From an uncultured Clostridia bacterium (GTDB lineage Bacteria; Bacillota; Clostridia; Christensenellales; CALVMC01), in assembly GCA_944342015.1 (NCBI GenBank), contig CALVMC010000005.1, forward strand, positions 1 through 64,000: a stretch of DNA of 64,000 bases. Reading direction: 5' to 3'. The notes beneath the pieces were generated by a model. The model ran no database searches. It worked only from the letters and a program-made list of their open reading frames with translations, and had not been told where the DNA came from. Both the position numbers and the translations under genes were made by a program. The first letter of the stretch is position 1. Every line of letters begins with the position of its first letter. Below are positions 63,301 through 64,000 of the stretch, in pieces.

Positions 63301-64000
63301 TTAATTCTTCTCTTTGTTAAGAGAGCAAATCAAATCGTAAATTCTGTTAAGATCGTCTTTTGTATAGTAATCGATAAAAATACGGCCTTTATTATCGTTA
63401 CCTATAATTTTTACCTTAGTAGCAAATATATGTTGTAATTTATGACAAAATTCTCTTAAATCGCTTGATTGTTCTTTATTTTTATTAACCGATTTAGGCG
63501 AAGACGGTTCAGGGTTGAGATAACGGTTAACCATAGTTTCGAGTTCTCTTACGCTCATTTTATTATCGCAGGCTGCGTTGGCGTAACTGCGCTGAGTGTC
63601 GAGATTACTTATAGAAACAAGAGCTCTTGCGTGTCCTGCGCTTAAACGGTTATTTTTGACGAGATCTATAACTGCGTCGTCGAGACTCAGAAGACGCAAT
63701 GTATTTGTTATAACGGGACGGCTTTTACCGAGAACCTGAGCAAGTTCGGTCTGAGAAATTTTATATTCGTCAATCAAAGCTTTCAAAGCATAGGCTTCTT
63801 CGATAGGATTGAGATTTTCTCTTTGAAGGTTTTCGATAAGAGCTATTTCTTTTTGTTCTCTGTCGGTAATATCTTTTACGATAGCGGGAACGGAAGAGAG
63901 ACCGGCAATGGAAGCGGCACGGAATCTTCTTTCACCTGCAACGATTTCATAGCCGTCGTCTTTTTTTCTGACGACAATAGGCTGAATTATACCTACGCTT
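63301..64000 (-). CDS. parB: Chromosome partitioning protein ParB (partial, N-terminus cut)
   Basis: About 233 residues inside the window; the frame stays open through 64000 and the N-terminus is outside. Visible ParB features: GIIQPIVVRKKDDGYEIVAG followed by ERRFRAA (the CTP/arginine-rich patch), IENLQRENLNPIEEAYA, the helix-turn-helix SQTELAQVLGKSRPVITNT, RLLSLD and the C-terminal dimer domain. ParB/Spo0J clamps on parS DNA and organises the origin for segregation and spore entry. parA and further origin genes should follow upstream, beyond the window. No parS site was seen by eye in the window. Confidence 0.95.
   Translation of the reverse strand, partial: SVGIIQPIVVRKKDDGYEIVAGERRFRAASIAGLSSVPAIVKDITDREQKEIALIENLQRENLNPIEEAYALKALIDEYKISQTELAQVLGKSRPVITNTLRLLSLDDAVIDLVKNNRLSAGHARALVSISNLDTQRSYANAACDNKMSVRELETMVNRYLNPEPSSPKSVNKNKEQSSDLREFCHKLQHIFATKVKIIGNDNKGRIFIDYYTKDDLNRIYDLICSLNKEKN

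Overview
The window is AT-rich bacterial chromosome around a replication origin, from an endospore-forming, low-GC member of the Bacillota (Clostridia-like). Spo0A, SpoIIR, SleB, YpeB, a SipL-type SPOCS/LysM protein, YyaC and Veg all point to a spore former. Most genes have purine-rich Shine-Dalgarno sites. A minority instead have a -10 box 6-7 bases before the start codon and look leaderless. I cannot name the genus from the sequence.

Layout. Positions 1-4200 hold part of a mobile element: an HTH/sigma-like protein, a 49-residue small protein coupled to an HUH-type replication initiator, and a decayed large serine recombinase with one nonsense and two frameshift lesions. Positions 4300-11900 hold a small membrane protein, a GtrA-like protein, an extended SDR, the spore operon spoIIR-sleB-ypeB, a tandem pair of HtrA-type lipoproteins (the first has lost all three catalytic residues) and an S51-type peptidase. 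Positions 12000-18500 hold a split transketolase, ispE, sipL, veg, a zinc-ribbon acidic protein and spo0A. Positions 19000-28300 hold two lipoproteins of unknown function (one apparently highly expressed), an ATP-grasp ligase, a PHP phosphatase, a YitT protein, FtsH and YyaC. Positions 28500-49700 are mainly housekeeping genes: cvpA, cysE-cysS, rmuC, cca, tilS, gltX, an XRE regulator divergent from a TM2 protein and a DUF2752-like protein, a PepV-like dipeptidase, a short alaS, argS, ychF, a GH2-like protein with altered catalytic residues, and apgM.

Positions 49700-64000 are the origin region: a membrane-anchored surface protein, a conserved 47-residue protein, then gyrA, gyrB and recF on the minus strand facing away from dnaA-dnaN on the plus strand. 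A DnaA-box cluster with a DnaA-trio-like tract and an AT-rich stretch lies between dnaA and dnaN. After dnaN come a diverged alpha-galactosidase-like gene and parB (cut by the window end), both on the minus strand.

The most notable items are the protease/pseudoprotease lipoprotein pair, the back-to-back leaderless promoters of recF and dnaA with the rearranged origin neighbourhood, a double operator (TCGTA-N7-TACGA twice, 43 bases apart) between the XRE and TM2 genes, a dispersed motif CCCGTCAAACGCA in terminator-like intergenic hairpins, and two related hairpin leaders inside the mobile element. I saw no CRISPR array, tRNA, rRNA or T-box leader. No clearly new multi-gene system is evident.
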